In this document: positions 9,232 through 18,173 of the stretch, piece after piece
Layout of the letters: the number at the start of each line of letters is the position of its first letter
Position numbering within the stretch: position 1 is the first letter of the stretch
Source of the DNA: Geobacillus jurassicus NBRC 107829
GTDB lineage: Bacteria > Bacillota > Bacilli > Bacillales > Anoxybacillaceae
Assembly (NCBI RefSeq): GCF_001544315.1
Contig: NZ_BCQG01000018.1
Span: forward strand, 1-63,192
Direction of reading: 5' to 3'
Length of the DNA stretch: 63,192 bases
Position numbers and translations under genes: made by a program
Notes under the pieces: generated by a model
The model's input: only the letters and a program-made list of their open reading frames with translations
Database searches by the model: none
Told to the model about the DNA's origin: nothing

Positions 9232-9260
9232 GCATGAACGACACTGCTCTATCATACATA
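9232..9260 (+). promoter_or_regulatory. Probable sigma E promoter of the cotJ operon
   Basis: CATACATA (9253-9260) is close to the sigma E -10 consensus CATACAnT, with GCATGAA 14 bases upstream as a weak -35. In B. subtilis cotJABC is transcribed by sigma E in the mother cell. Confidence 0.55.
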
Positions 9261-9293
9261 TAGACTGAACTTTGCCAAAAAAGGAGGGGTTTC

Positions 9294-9524
9294 ATGTTCA
9301 CAACGCGAAAACAATATGAGCCGTACATCAGCCCGTTTGACCCGTGCCCGCCGATCCGCGTGAAAACATACGTCACCGCGCCAAACTTATACGTTGGATT
9401 CCAGCCGCCGAACTTGCCGCAATTTCCGCTTCGCGAAGCATTGATGAAAGGGACGCTTTGGCAAGTATTTTACGATCCGTACTACAGCCCTTACGAAACG
9501 AAGACAAAAGGTGATGGCTCATGA
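9294..9524 (+). CDS. cotJA: Spore coat-associated protein CotJA
   Basis: 76 residues, rich in Pro, Tyr and Phe (FDPCPPIRVKTYVTAPNLY), characteristic of CotJA. ATG at 9294 follows AAAGGAGGGG. It is the first gene of a three-gene plus-strand operon whose next gene overlaps it by four bases. CotJA is needed for CotJC incorporation into the coat. The operon interrupts the ypbF-ypbG order known from B. subtilis, where cotJ is elsewhere. Confidence 0.95.
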   Translation: MFTTRKQYEPYISPFDPCPPIRVKTYVTAPNLYVGFQPPNLPQFPLREALMKGTLWQVFYDPYYSPYETKTKGDGS

Positions 9525-9781
9525 AACAAATGCCGAAAGAGTATTACGAGCAGCTCGAGGAGCTGCAAGCCGTCGACTTTGCCCTCGTCGAGCTGACGCT
9601 GTATTTAGACACCCATCCAAACGACTACCAGGCGATTCAACAGTTTAACCAACTGGCGCAAAAACGGAAGCAGCTGAAAAAACAGTTTGAAGCCGCCTAC
9701 GGCCCGCTTGAGCAGTTTGGCCATAGCTATTCCAACTACCCATGGAACTGGGACGACGCACCGTGGCCTTGGCAAGTGTAG
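9521..9781 (+). CDS. cotJB: Spore coat protein CotJB
   Basis: 86 residues. The start ATGA overlaps the cotJA stop. The N-terminal helical part (YYEQLEELQAVDFALVELTL, DTHPNDYQAI) and the aromatic, Trp-rich tail (NYPWNWDDAPWPWQV) match the CotJB family. It is co-expressed with cotJA and cotJC and is thought to help place CotJC in the coat. Confidence 0.95.
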   Translation: MKQMPKEYYEQLEELQAVDFALVELTLYLDTHPNDYQAIQQFNQLAQKRKQLKKQFEAAYGPLEQFGHSYSNYPWNWDDAPWPWQV

Positions 9782-9814
9782 CCGATCCATCATGAACGCA
9801 AGGAGGAACGGATC

Positions 9815-10384
9815 ATGTGGATTTATGAGAAAAAACTGCAATACCCGGTCCGCGTCAGCACGTGCAACCCGCGGCTGGCGAAATATTTGATCGAACAGTA
9901 CGGCGGGGCGGACGGAGAGCTGGCGGCGGCGCTCCGCTACTTAAACCAGCGCTATACGCTGCCGCCAAAAGTCATCGGGCTGCTAAACGACATCGGTACG
10001 GAAGAACTCGCCCATCTCGAAATGATCGCGACGATGGTGTACAAATTAACGAAGGACGCGACGCCCGAACAATTAAAAGAAGCTGGGCTGGAACCGCATT
10101 ATGTCGACCATGAGCGCGCCCTATTTTACCATAACGCCGCCGGCAATCCGTTTACAGCGACATACATTCAAGCGAAAGGCGATCCGATCACCGACTTGTA
10201 TGAGGACATCGCGGCCGAAGAAAAAGCGCGCGCGACCTATCAGTGGATCATCAATATGAGCGACGACCCCGATTTAAACGACGGACTCCGCTTTTTGCGC
10301 GAGCGGGAAATCATCCATGCCCAGCGGTTCCGCGAAGCGGTGGAAATTTTAAAAGAGGAGCGCAACCATAAAAAGGTTTTCTAA
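9815..10384 (+). CDS. cotJC: Manganese catalase-like spore coat protein CotJC
   Basis: 189 residues of the Mn-catalase fold: a ferritin-like four-helix bundle with metal-ligand Glu and His residues visible in DIGTEELAHLEMIATMV (near residue 70), YEDIAAEEKARATYQ (near 130) and REREIIHAQRF (near 165). Probably breaks down peroxide in or under the coat. ATG at 9815 follows AAGGAGGAACGGATC. It ends the cotJABC operon and converges on ypbF. Confidence 0.95.
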   Translation: MWIYEKKLQYPVRVSTCNPRLAKYLIEQYGGADGELAAALRYLNQRYTLPPKVIGLLNDIGTEELAHLEMIATMVYKLTKDATPEQLKEAGLEPHYVDHERALFYHNAAGNPFTATYIQAKGDPITDLYEDIAAEEKARATYQWIINMSDDPDLNDGLRFLREREIIHAQRFREAVEILKEERNHKKVF

Positions 10385-10393
10385 GCCAACGGC

Positions 10394-10420
10394 AGCTGGG
10401 CGGAACCCCCGCTCAGCTTT
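10394..10420. terminator. Weak bidirectional terminator between cotJC and ypbF
   Basis: A 10-bp stem with one G:T pair (10394-10403 with 10409-10418) lies in the short convergent gap and overlaps the ypbF stop. Only a short T run follows, so efficiency is uncertain. Confidence 0.45.
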
Positions 10421-10862
10421 GTTCATAATAAAGATTGATGTCGTACTCCCGCTTCATCCATTCAAACAATCGATGGCGCCCGTTCCACTGTTCTTCGTCT
10501 TTCCATAAATCGATGCTTTTTTGGATGATCTCACAGCGAAGGGCGTGAAAATCGTCTTCCGCCTTTTCGCTTTTTCCTTTGTAGTAGACGCCCGCCCAAT
10601 AAACGGTGCCTAGAAGAAGCAGAATGAACACATGGACAGGCGCAGCGAAAAACCAGGCGATCCGCTCGCCCCACGTCCCGAAAGACGCCGCCTTGGCCAA
10701 AATATAAAGAAGGAAAACGGCCAAGCCGACAAACGCGGCCGCCTGCAAAAGCAACGTCCGCTTTTCAAACCGCTCCCATTTTTTCTTTTTTTCGATGACA
10801 GCGAGCAACATTTCTTTCGCCACTTCATCGAGGGGAAATTCATCCGGAAAATGGACCATCAT
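10413..10862 (-). CDS. ypbF: YpbF, DUF2663 membrane protein
   Basis: 149 residues. An N-terminal helix (DEVAKEMLLAVIEKKKKWERFEKR) precedes two membrane segments (about residues 41-63 and 70-92); the C-terminal soluble helix includes RHRLFEWMKREYDINLYYEQ. Two ATGs (10862 and 10859) follow AAGGGGGAGAGG; either could be used. It ends the ypbB-recS-ypbD-ypbE-ypbF minus-strand series, as in B. subtilis. Function unknown. Confidence 0.8.
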   Translation of the reverse strand: MMVHFPDEFPLDEVAKEMLLAVIEKKKKWERFEKRTLLLQAAAFVGLAVFLLYILAKAASFGTWGERIAWFFAAPVHVFILLLLGTVYWAGVYYKGKSEKAEDDFHALRCEIIQKSIDLWKDEEQWNGRHRLFEWMKREYDINLYYEQS

Positions 10863-10971
10863 CCTCTCCCCCTTGTCCCATTCTATTGTCCATCATATGC
10901 TGCGGCCAACTGCGTTAGAACAAAAAAGCAAGGGGAGGCAGGCATATTTTTTGATCAAAAAAGGCGGCCGC

Positions 10972-11505
10972 TCAATGTTCTTCACGAAGCGGAATGCGCA
11001 GCGTTTGCCCTGGCTTGAGACGGCCCGTCGACAAGCCGTTTTCCTTTTTGATGAGATCGATCGCATCAGGCGTGCCGTAATATTTCATGGCGATGCTGTA
11101 GAGCGTTTCATTGGCCGCGACGACATGGGTGATGATTTTTCCTCGTTCATCACTGGTGTCGGTCTTTTCCCGATCGCCGACGTCTCCTTGATCGGCAGCG
11201 CCCTTCTGCTTCGGTTTGGCCGCCTGTTTGGCTCCCTTGACTTCGTCGTCCCGAATAATGCGCACCGTCTCACGGCCGCTCTCCCCTTCATGCCGGACGA
11301 CCGTGACCGTGCCCGACTTCGATTGGACATGATGGATGGCCAGCACGGCCGCCGGCAGCGCCAAAAATAAAAACACAAGCAGGCGGGACGGTACGTATTT
11401 TCGCTTTTGTTCCTCTTTTTTCCGCCGCCGTTTGATGCGTGAGGGCGGCGCGCTCTCATCCAGCCGCAAGCGCCGCCCTGCCCGGCGCCCCTCCATTCCT
11501 TTCAT
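10972..11505 (-). CDS. ypbE: YpbE, membrane-anchored LysM protein
   Basis: 177 residues. A basic cytoplasmic N-terminus (about 40 residues, many Arg and Lys) precedes one membrane segment (SRLLVFLFLALPAAVLAIHH), a charged linker and a C-terminal LysM domain (VVAANETLYSIAMKYYGTPD to GQTLRIP). It is probably displayed outside the membrane, binding peptidoglycan. The ATG at 11505 overlaps the ypbD stop (ATGA) and has GGAAGGGGTG upstream. A longer upstream open frame only shadows ypbD. Confidence 0.88.
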   Translation of the reverse strand: MKGMEGRRAGRRLRLDESAPPSRIKRRRKKEEQKRKYVPSRLLVFLFLALPAAVLAIHHVQSKSGTVTVVRHEGESGRETVRIIRDDEVKGAKQAAKPKQKGAADQGDVGDREKTDTSDERGKIITHVVAANETLYSIAMKYYGTPDAIDLIKKENGLSTGRLKPGQTLRIPLREEH

Positions 11506-12086
11506 CGCTTCACCCCTTCCTCCCGCTGCAGCCGAATATGCAAAGCGAGCACCACATCGATCAAAAAGTGGGCGACAACCGTCACCCATAAACTCTGGGT
11601 CTGTTCGTAAAGCGCGCCGAGAAGCAAACTGACGAGCACCACCATCAAAAACAAAAACCATTTTTCCAAATAGCGCACATGCAACAGCGCAAAAATGGCG
11701 CTTGCCGCCCAAAGCCCCCAATGCGTCTGCACGATGCCGCGAAACAGCCATTCTTCCGTCACAGCGATGAGCGCGCATAAAAAAAAGAGATGCGCAATCG
11801 AGCGGCGGCGGAACAATTTTTCATTCACTCCACCGTCGTCATGCCAATCATCCGGCAAATAGCGCATGGCCAAAAAATCGGCCGTCAGCACGAGCGCCGC
11901 CCCGCCCGCTCCGTATAGCAGCACATCGATGAGATCAAACTGCCAAAGCTGGCGCCACTCCGCCCAATCGAACAAAAAGAGTGAACAGCCGCCGGCGGCA
12001 AGAAGCAGCAGCCCTTGCGTTAAATAAAGGTGAAAAAGCACCTCGCGCTCCGTCATCTGCCGGATTTGTTCACTTTGCCGCTTCAT
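11502..12086 (-). CDS. ypbD: YpbD, CPBP-family intramembrane metalloprotease
   Basis: 194 residues, multi-pass. The CPBP (Abi/Rce1-like) motifs are visible: AVTEEWLFRGIVQ (EExxxR) near residue 104, FALLHVRY near 128 and a C-terminal HFLIDVV. Possible substrates are unknown. The ATG at 12086 overlaps the recS stop (ATGA). Part of the ypbB-recS-ypbD-ypbE run. Confidence 0.9.
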   Translation of the reverse strand: MKRQSEQIRQMTEREVLFHLYLTQGLLLLAAGGCSLFLFDWAEWRQLWQFDLIDVLLYGAGGAALVLTADFLAMRYLPDDWHDDGGVNEKLFRRRSIAHLFFLCALIAVTEEWLFRGIVQTHWGLWAASAIFALLHVRYLEKWFLFLMVVLVSLLLGALYEQTQSLWVTVVAHFLIDVVLALHIRLQREEGVKR

Positions 12087-13594
12087 TCGTCCGCCCCCCC
12101 GCCAAAAAACATGTCCCACAGCTCCTCGCGCCAATGGCGAACCGGCGCCGCCTCCGGACGGCGGGCGGCTCGCTCATAGCCGTCAAGCGAAAGCCCGCAG
12201 CGATCGCAGCAGACATCCCGCCGATCCGTCAGCTCCTCGCCAAACGCGCGGACAAGCGCCTGACGCCGGCACGAGGACAAATGCACCCATTCATCCATTT
12301 CCTGCAGTTTTTTCCGCTTCCAGCGCCGCCGCGCCTCGATAGCGGTCGCCATCTTGCCGTACAGCCGCTCTTTCGTCTCTGCCGTCAGCCGACCAGGCAT
12401 CACCCGTTGTTCCCGTTCTAAAAAATACGCCAACAGCCGCTTTTGTATGTCGGTTAATCCGGCCGCCTCGAGCGCCGCCATCGCTGTTTCCCATCCAGAT
12501 CCTTCCGACAGCCGCCAACACCACTCACGCAGCTCGTGCGGACTTAACAGCTCCGCCTCCGCCACCGCCTGAGCGATAGCCCGGTCGCCGTCCGCGTAAA
12601 ATAGCACGGCAAGGCTTGGCGCCCCGTCGCGCCCGGCGCGCCCGATTTCCTGCACGTACGCCTCGAGCTGGGCCGGCATATGAAAATGAAGCACAAACCG
12701 GACGTTTTCTTTGTTCACGCCCATGCCGAACGCGCTCGTGCAGCATACGATGTCAAGCTGGCCGTATAAAAATTGCTGCTGCACGAGCAGCCGTTGTTCC
12801 CCGTCCATGCCGGCATGATAATACGCCACCCGCCCCGCGCCGCACTGTTCGAGCCGGCGCGCCATCTCTTCCGCCCATTGCCGGCTCGAAAAATAAACGA
12901 TCCCCGGGCCTTCGAGACGCCTCGCATAGTCGGCCAAGCGCGCCGCTTTGTCCTCTGTTGACGAACAGTGCTCCACCTGTAAGGCGATGTTCGGGCGGTC
13001 GACGGAATAAATATGGCGGCGGGCGCCATCCATTCCGAGCGTGCGAATGATATCATCCTGCACCTCGGGCGGCGCCGTCGCCGTCAACGCCAAACACGGC
13101 GGGGCTCCGAGCGAGCGCCGGATCTCCCCAAGCTTTAAAAAGTCTGGGCGAAAGTCATATCCCCATTGAGAAATGCAGTGCGCCTCATCGACGACAAACA
13201 GCGAGAAGCGTACGCGCCGAAGCGCCGCTAAAAATTTTGCCGACTGCAGCATCTCCGGCGACGCGTAAATGAAACGAAACGCTTCAAGCGAAGCGAGCGC
13301 CTGCCATTTTTCTTCGGCATCAAGCAGGCTGTGAAAAGCAATCACCCGCTTTTCCCCGCGCCGGCGCAGCTGCTCGACTTGGTCCTCCATGAGCGACACA
13401 AGCGGCGAAACGATAAGCACGCTGCCTTGAAGCAAATACGCCGGCAGCTGGTAGCAAAGCGACTTGCCGCTTCCGGTCGGCAGCACCGCCAACACGTCGC
13501 GCCCAGCAAGCACATCTTCCGCCACTTCCCGCTGCCCCGGGCGGAACGAGTCATGTCCAAACCACATGCGCAACATTTTCGTCAGTTCGTCCAA
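12083..13594 (-). CDS. recS: RecQ-family ATP-dependent DNA helicase RecS
   Basis: 503 residues. Superfamily 2 helicase motifs in order: Walker A LPTGSGKSLCYQLPA (near 40), DEAHCISQWGYDFRP (near 135), TATAPPEV (near 170) and IGRAGRDG (near 315). A zinc-binding RecQ-Ct region is seen at CRRQAL to CCDRCG. It lacks an HRDC domain, as RecS (YpbC) does in contrast to RecQ. It starts at TTG (13594) with AAAGGAAGTGG upstream and overlaps ypbB by 13 bases. It probably acts in replication-fork repair. Confidence 0.95.
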   Translation of the reverse strand: MDELTKMLRMWFGHDSFRPGQREVAEDVLAGRDVLAVLPTGSGKSLCYQLPAYLLQGSVLIVSPLVSLMEDQVEQLRRRGEKRVIAFHSLLDAEEKWQALASLEAFRFIYASPEMLQSAKFLAALRRVRFSLFVVDEAHCISQWGYDFRPDFLKLGEIRRSLGAPPCLALTATAPPEVQDDIIRTLGMDGARRHIYSVDRPNIALQVEHCSSTEDKAARLADYARRLEGPGIVYFSSRQWAEEMARRLEQCGAGRVAYYHAGMDGEQRLLVQQQFLYGQLDIVCCTSAFGMGVNKENVRFVLHFHMPAQLEAYVQEIGRAGRDGAPSLAVLFYADGDRAIAQAVAEAELLSPHELREWCWRLSEGSGWETAMAALEAAGLTDIQKRLLAYFLEREQRVMPGRLTAETKERLYGKMATAIEARRRWKRKKLQEMDEWVHLSSCRRQALVRAFGEELTDRRDVCCDRCGLSLDGYERAARRPEAAPVRHWREELWDMFFGGGADE

Positions 13595-14628
13595 CGTCCC
13601 ACTTCCTTTGCCAACACGAGCCGAATTTCAAAATAGCTGGCCTTGCCGTCAAGCGCCTCGCGAATCTCCTTGAGCCTGCGCGTCTTGAGCGCCCGCGCCG
13701 CCGCCCGGATGGACGCCGCCTTCTCATCATCCACAAACGGGGCGATCGAAAAGCCGGGCACATTGGCGGCGATTTCGACAATGTGGTCTTCGATCGTGCT
13801 TCGCCTCAAACGGCGAAGTTCGGCAATCTCCCCGACCGTTTTTCCTTTCTGCAGCCATTCGTACGTTTTTTGCGCCGATTGCGTCAGCACCGCCGGTGCC
13901 AGTCCGCTCATCAACTCGGCCATCATCGGAGCGCGTCCAGCCTCAGCTTCCGCCATCATGTAATGAAGCACGTTGCGGAACTGAAACTGCACGTACAAGG
14001 CATCTTTTTGCAAATGGGCGGCGATTTGCTCCATCGTCCAGCCGATGCGGACCGCGCTTGTCAGCCGCAGCGTAAAGATCGCCGCCGCTTCTTCCGAAAC
14101 GGCCTCAAGCAATTGGACGAGCTCCTTGTAAAACAACTCGGCCAGCGTTTGCCGCGATCCTTTCGCAAGCAAATATTGCTTCACCCACTGAAGCGTCCGT
14201 TCATCGCGGCAAATCGGAACAAAACGCCGCCCATAAACGAGGTTTGACAACGTTTGCCCAATGAGCGAAAGCCGCTGCCAAAACAGCGGTTCCGCCTCAT
14301 GATAGCGCCAGCCGTTCAGATGGCGGGGAAAGAACGTCTCCTGCTCGGCGAGCCACCTCCGCCCTTCCCCCGTCAGCCTGTACGTCCGGTTCCCCCCCGG
14401 TGCGGCCAACCGCTGTTCAACGAGCGTCCTCGCCGCTCCCTCAAGCACAGCCATCGTCACGTCTTTCCACGTGCCGAAAAACGATTCAAGTTGAAACCAT
14501 TTGCTGTCTTGCAACGTCTGCGCCGACTTTTTTCCAGAAAACAAATGGTATACCGCCGCCAGTGTCCGTTCGCCGTTGAAGCGGCGCAGGCAATGGGCGA
14601 GCAAAAAAGAGGCATAGCGTTGGCGCAT
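13582..14628 (-). CDS. ypbB: YpbB, helix-turn-helix protein
   Basis: 348 residues. The C-terminus contains a Helicase-associated winged helix (HTH_40): YEWLQKGKTVGEIAELRRL and STIEDHIVEIAANVP around residues 260-295. The N-terminal two thirds are helical with no recognised domain. ATG at 14628 follows AAGGAGGAACTTGTG; the GTG just before is possible. First gene of the recS operon, divergent from fer. A role helping the adjacent RecS helicase is suggested by overlap and by the domain, but is inference. Confidence 0.88.
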   Translation of the reverse strand: MRQRYASFLLAHCLRRFNGERTLAAVYHLFSGKKSAQTLQDSKWFQLESFFGTWKDVTMAVLEGAARTLVEQRLAAPGGNRTYRLTGEGRRWLAEQETFFPRHLNGWRYHEAEPLFWQRLSLIGQTLSNLVYGRRFVPICRDERTLQWVKQYLLAKGSRQTLAELFYKELVQLLEAVSEEAAAIFTLRLTSAVRIGWTMEQIAAHLQKDALYVQFQFRNVLHYMMAEAEAGRAPMMAELMSGLAPAVLTQSAQKTYEWLQKGKTVGEIAELRRLRRSTIEDHIVEIAANVPGFSIAPFVDDEKAASIRAAARALKTRRLKEIREALDGKASYFEIRLVLAKEVGRWTN

Positions 14629-14775
14629 CACAAGTTCCTCCTTCGCCTCTATTGTAGCAAAAATCGCCCGGCCGGTCGGCGGAAAAAAGTCGAACGGCTG
14701 GCAGCAGTTCAGCCATATAATAACAAAATTAAATAAGATGCATATGTGTAAAAATACAAGAGAGCGATTTTTTTG

Positions 14776-14804
14776 TTGAAAAGCGGGCCGTGCGGTCTTA
14801 TTAT
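14776..14804 (+). promoter_or_regulatory. Sigma A promoter of fer
   Basis: TTGAAA (14776-14781), 17-base spacer, TATTAT (14799-14804). The start of fer is about 80 bases downstream. Confidence 0.65.
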
Positions 14805-14864
14805 AAAAGTGAAAAGTTCATTTCCGAGCAGGCAACACGGAGATGGCCCGTCCGTTTCCAATAA

Positions 14865-15134
<270 letters not shown>

Positions 15135-15153
15135 TAAATTCGACTGACATTCT

Positions 15154-15184
15154 CCCTCTTGCCTTGTCGGCAAGAGGGTTTTTT
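15154..15184 (+). terminator. Terminator of fer
   Basis: Perfect 10-bp stem (15154-15163 with 15169-15178, loop TTGTC) followed by six T. Confidence 0.95.
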
Positions 15185-15322
15185 GGTGCAAGCGTGAAAA
15201 AATGCCATTTCACAAGTAGCGCATCTTGGGCGGACGTGCTACAATAAGATTGTCTTGTCCGCCGCGCCTGGCTGGGTGGACAAGTTTCCATGCATACATA
15301 ACCAGCAAAGGAGGAACGGGTT

Positions 15323-15826
15323 ATGGCATTTGAAAATAAAGTTGTCGAAGCGTTTATCGAAATTCCGACTGGAAGCCAAAACAAGTACGAATTCGACAAA
15401 GAGCGGGGCATTTTCAAGCTCGACCGCGTCTTGTATTCCCCGATGTTTTATCCGGCTGAGTACGGCTACTTGCAAAATACTCTGGCGCTTGACGGCGATC
15501 CGCTCGACATTTTGGTCATCACAACAAATCCGACGTTCCCGGGCTGCGTCATCGACACGCGCGTCATCGGCTACTTAAACATGGTTGACAGCGGCGAAGA
15601 AGATGCGAAATTGATCGGCGTTCCCGTCGAAGATCCGCGCTTTGATGAGGTACGTTCGATTGAGGATCTTCCGCAGCACAAACTGAAAGAAATCGCTCAC
15701 TTCTTTGAGCGGTATAAAGATTTGCAAGGGAAACGGACGGAAATCGGCACATGGGAAGGGCCGGAAGCGGCCGCTAAATTGATCGACGAGTGCATCGCCC
15801 GCTACAATGAACAGAAAAATAAATAA
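15323..15826 (+). CDS. ppa: Inorganic pyrophosphatase (class A, soluble)
   Basis: 167 residues. The family I pyrophosphatase signature DGDPLDILV is present near residue 58, and the substrate-binding EIPTGSQNKYEFDK at the N-terminus. Hydrolyses PPi to two phosphates with Mg2+. B. subtilis itself uses the unrelated Mn-dependent type (PpaC), so this enzyme marks the Geobacillus lineage. ATG at 15323 has AAAGGAGG upstream; an extended -10 (TGCTACAAT ending at 15245) is a possible promoter. Confidence 0.96.
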   Translation: MAFENKVVEAFIEIPTGSQNKYEFDKERGIFKLDRVLYSPMFYPAEYGYLQNTLALDGDPLDILVITTNPTFPGCVIDTRVIGYLNMVDSGEEDAKLIGVPVEDPRFDEVRSIEDLPQHKLKEIAHFFERYKDLQGKRTEIGTWEGPEAAAKLIDECIARYNEQKNK

Positions 15827-15885
15827 TTCTGAACGAAGACGCTTATTTCATCGGAAACGCTGTATGTTTCTATTCCCGAACAATC

Positions 15886-15920
15886 GCGCCCATATTTTTA
15901 GATATGGGCGCTTTTCTTTT
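15886..15920 (+). terminator. Terminator of ppa
   Basis: Ten-bp stem (15886-15895 with 15902-15911) followed by TTTTCTTTTT. Confidence 0.92.
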
Positions 15921-15982
15921 TCAAAATACGAACATTCCAAAACAAAAAAACGTTTTCATTGGTATGACTTCTCTTTCTCCCA

Positions 15983-16011
15983 TTGACAGAAACCGCTTTC
16001 GCATGTTAAAT
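15983..16011 (+). promoter_or_regulatory. Sigma A promoter of serA
   Basis: TTGACA (15983-15988), 17-base spacer, TTAAAT (16006-16011), about 45 bases before the GTG start of serA. Confidence 0.6.
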
Positions 16012-16054
16012 TATCAGAAATTTAACATCCTTGAAACAGAAAGGGGCACCCACT

Positions 16055-17629
16055 GTGTTTCGCGTACTCGTTTCCGACGCCATCAGCGAAGAAGGGTTGG
16101 CGCCGTTGCGTACATCGGCGCACATTGACATCGTGCAAAAGAAAGTGAGCGAAGCGGAAGGCGAATTGCATACATTTGACGCTTTGCTCGTGCGCAGCGC
16201 CACCAAAGTGACAGAAGAACTATTAGAGAAAATGCCGAATTTGAAAATCGTCGGCCGCGCTGGGGTGGGCGTCGACAACATCGATGTCGACGCGGCGACG
16301 AAACGCGGCATCGTCGTCATCAACGCGCCGAACGGCAATACGATTTCCGCCGCCGAGCATACGTTTGCCATGATGGCGGCGCTCGTCCGCCATATTCCGC
16401 AGGCGCACATTTCGGTCAAATCGCGGGAATGGAACCGCTCGGCGTTTGTCGGCAAGGAGCTGTTCGGCAAGAAACTTGGCATCATCGGCTTCGGCCGCAT
16501 CGGTTCGGAAGTCGCCAAACGGGCGCGCGCCTTTGGGATGACTGTGCTCGTCTACGATCCGTTTTTGACGAAAGAGCGCGCCGAAAAACTCGGCGTGTCG
16601 ATTCAATCGCTTGATGAAGTGCTGGCGGCGGCTGACATCATCACCGTCCATACGCCGCTCACGAAAGAGACAAGAGGCTTGCTTGGCACAGAAAACTTGG
16701 CAAAAACGAAAAAAGGCGTCTATTTGATCAACTGCGCCCGCGGCGGCATCATCGACGAACAGGCGCTCATTCCGTTTTTGGAAAGCGGACATGTCGCCGG
16801 CGTCGCCCTCGACGTCTTCGAACAAGAACCACCGGGCGACCACCCGCTTTTGACGTTTGACAATGTGATCGTTACGCCGCATTTGGGGGCATCGACCGTT
16901 GAAGCGCAGCTGAACGTCGCCACCCAAGTGGCGGAAGAACTGCTTCACTTCTTTGAAGGACAGCCGGTCACCTCGTCGATCAACTTGCCGGCTCTGTCGA
17001 AAGACGTCTATGAAAAAATTCAAGCATTCTATCATTTAGGGCGCAAGCTCGGCTTAATTGCGTCGCAGTTTATGAACATCCCGGTGCAAGAGCTGTCGGT
17101 CACCTACGCCGGCACGGTCGCTGATTTGGAGACGACGTATATCACCCGCAGCCTGCTTGCCGGCTTCCTGCGGCCGCGCGTCGCCTCAACCGTCAACGAG
17201 GTGAACGCCGCCATGATCGCGAAAGAGCGCGGCATCACATACGGTGAAAAATTTTCCGATGAAACGCACGGCTACGCCAACTGCATTTCACTCACCGTCC
17301 ATGGCGAAAACAAAACGTTCACGATCAAAGGAACGCACGTGCCGAACTACGGCGACCGCATCGTCCACTTTGACGGCGTCGCCATCGACTTCGCCCCGGA
17401 GGGCCATCTTTTGTACATCCAACACCAAGACCGTCCGGGGATGATCGGCAAAGTCGGGAACGTGCTCGGAGCGCATGACGTCAACATCGCCACGATGCAA
17501 GTCGGCCGCCAAGAAGCCGGCGGAAAAGCGATGATGATCCTCTCGCTTGACAAACCGGTCGATGACGCCGTATTAAACGCATTGGCGCAAATTGATGACA
17601 TCGAAACGGTGAAACGGCTCGAAGCGTAA
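16055..17629 (+). CDS. serA: D-3-phosphoglycerate dehydrogenase
   Basis: 524 residues. NAD-binding domain motif LGIIGFGRIGSEVAKRA near residue 145; substrate domain with GRAGVGVDNID; catalytic Arg, Glu and His regions in NCARGGIIDE and PHLGAST; an intervening domain and a C-terminal ACT domain (YIQHQDRPGMIGKVGNVLG) that normally senses serine. First step of serine synthesis. GTG at 16055 gives the family N-terminus (FRVLVSD) and has AAAGGGG ten bases upstream. Lies alone between its promoter and terminator. Confidence 0.97.
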   Translation: MFRVLVSDAISEEGLAPLRTSAHIDIVQKKVSEAEGELHTFDALLVRSATKVTEELLEKMPNLKIVGRAGVGVDNIDVDAATKRGIVVINAPNGNTISAAEHTFAMMAALVRHIPQAHISVKSREWNRSAFVGKELFGKKLGIIGFGRIGSEVAKRARAFGMTVLVYDPFLTKERAEKLGVSIQSLDEVLAAADIITVHTPLTKETRGLLGTENLAKTKKGVYLINCARGGIIDEQALIPFLESGHVAGVALDVFEQEPPGDHPLLTFDNVIVTPHLGASTVEAQLNVATQVAEELLHFFEGQPVTSSINLPALSKDVYEKIQAFYHLGRKLGLIASQFMNIPVQELSVTYAGTVADLETTYITRSLLAGFLRPRVASTVNEVNAAMIAKERGITYGEKFSDETHGYANCISLTVHGENKTFTIKGTHVPNYGDRIVHFDGVAIDFAPEGHLLYIQHQDRPGMIGKVGNVLGAHDVNIATMQVGRQEAGGKAMMILSLDKPVDDAVLNALAQIDDIETVKRLEA

Positions 17630-17655
17630 CCGCCCGCTCGAACGCCGGACATGCG

Positions 17656-17693
17656 AAAAGCGCAGGCATCCTAAAAAGGGACCTGCGCTTTTT
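17656..17693 (+). terminator. Terminator of serA
   Basis: An 11-bp stem (17656-17666 with 17682-17692) followed by T residues. The 3' end abuts the stop codon of the broken hepT reading frame on the other strand. Confidence 0.9.
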
Positions 17694-17776
17694 CACATTA
17701 TGGCCTTCGGAATGTACGACTGAATAGTTTCTATGCACTCCAAAATGTGCGTCAAATAGAGCCTGTCGTTTTTCAT
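17693..17776 (-). pseudogene. hepT: Truncated HepT-like toxin gene
   Basis: Only 27 codons remain: the product begins MKNDRLYLTHILECIETIQS, which looks like the first helix of HepT/DUF86 proteins (normally 110-145 residues with an Rx4-6H RNase motif), then stops directly against the serA terminator. Its ATG overlaps the mntA stop (ATGA), exactly the arrangement of an intact mntA-hepT operon. The conserved catalytic region is missing, so no active toxin can be made. Confidence 0.75.
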
Positions 17777-18063
17777 AGGTGGATCGCCTCGTTTAATACG
17801 TCCTCTTTGATCTGCCAGTGCAGAGCATGTTCTGTAACCACATCGACTTTCACTTGGAGCAAATCTTCCATTTCTTGTTTGCAGCGAATTAAATCAAACA
17901 AACTTCTTCCTTCTTCAACATTCACAAGTAAATCAAGATCACCTTCAGGCACATCCTTTAGTCTTGCAACCGAACCGAAAACCCTTATATTTTGAATACC
18001 GTGTTTCTGGGCAACTTCGAAAATTAGGTCACGCTTCTCCCGAAGACGATCATAAAGCATCAT
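17773..18063 (-). CDS. mntA: MntA-type minimal nucleotidyltransferase (antitoxin)
   Basis: 96 residues. The nucleotidyltransferase motif GSVARLKDVPEGDLDLLV (GSxARx9-11GDxDLxV) is intact near residue 30. In the HepT/MntA system this protein adds AMP to a Tyr of the HepT RNase and silences it. The next gene, which would be hepT, is truncated. Two ATGs (18063, 18060) follow GAGGGACGT; the second has better spacing. Confidence 0.85.
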   Translation of the reverse strand: MMLYDRLREKRDLIFEVAQKHGIQNIRVFGSVARLKDVPEGDLDLLVNVEEGRSLFDLIRCKQEMEDLLQVKVDVVTEHALHWQIKEDVLNEAIHL

Positions 18064-18121
18064 ACGTCCCTCACATTTATTATATCATCCATCGTGCAAC
18101 GAAACCGCCGTCCAATCATAA

Positions 18122-18154
18122 GAACACGCAGTCTCCCATTAAGAAGCCTGCGTG
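18122..18154 (-). terminator. Weak terminator downstream of the PHP histidinol phosphatase gene
   Basis: A 7-bp stem (18125-18131 with 18148-18154) with a 16-base loop, followed on the minus strand by TTCTTAT. The stem is short and the T run interrupted. Confidence 0.4.
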
Positions 18155-18173
18155 CTTCATCCATTCGTTCCGT

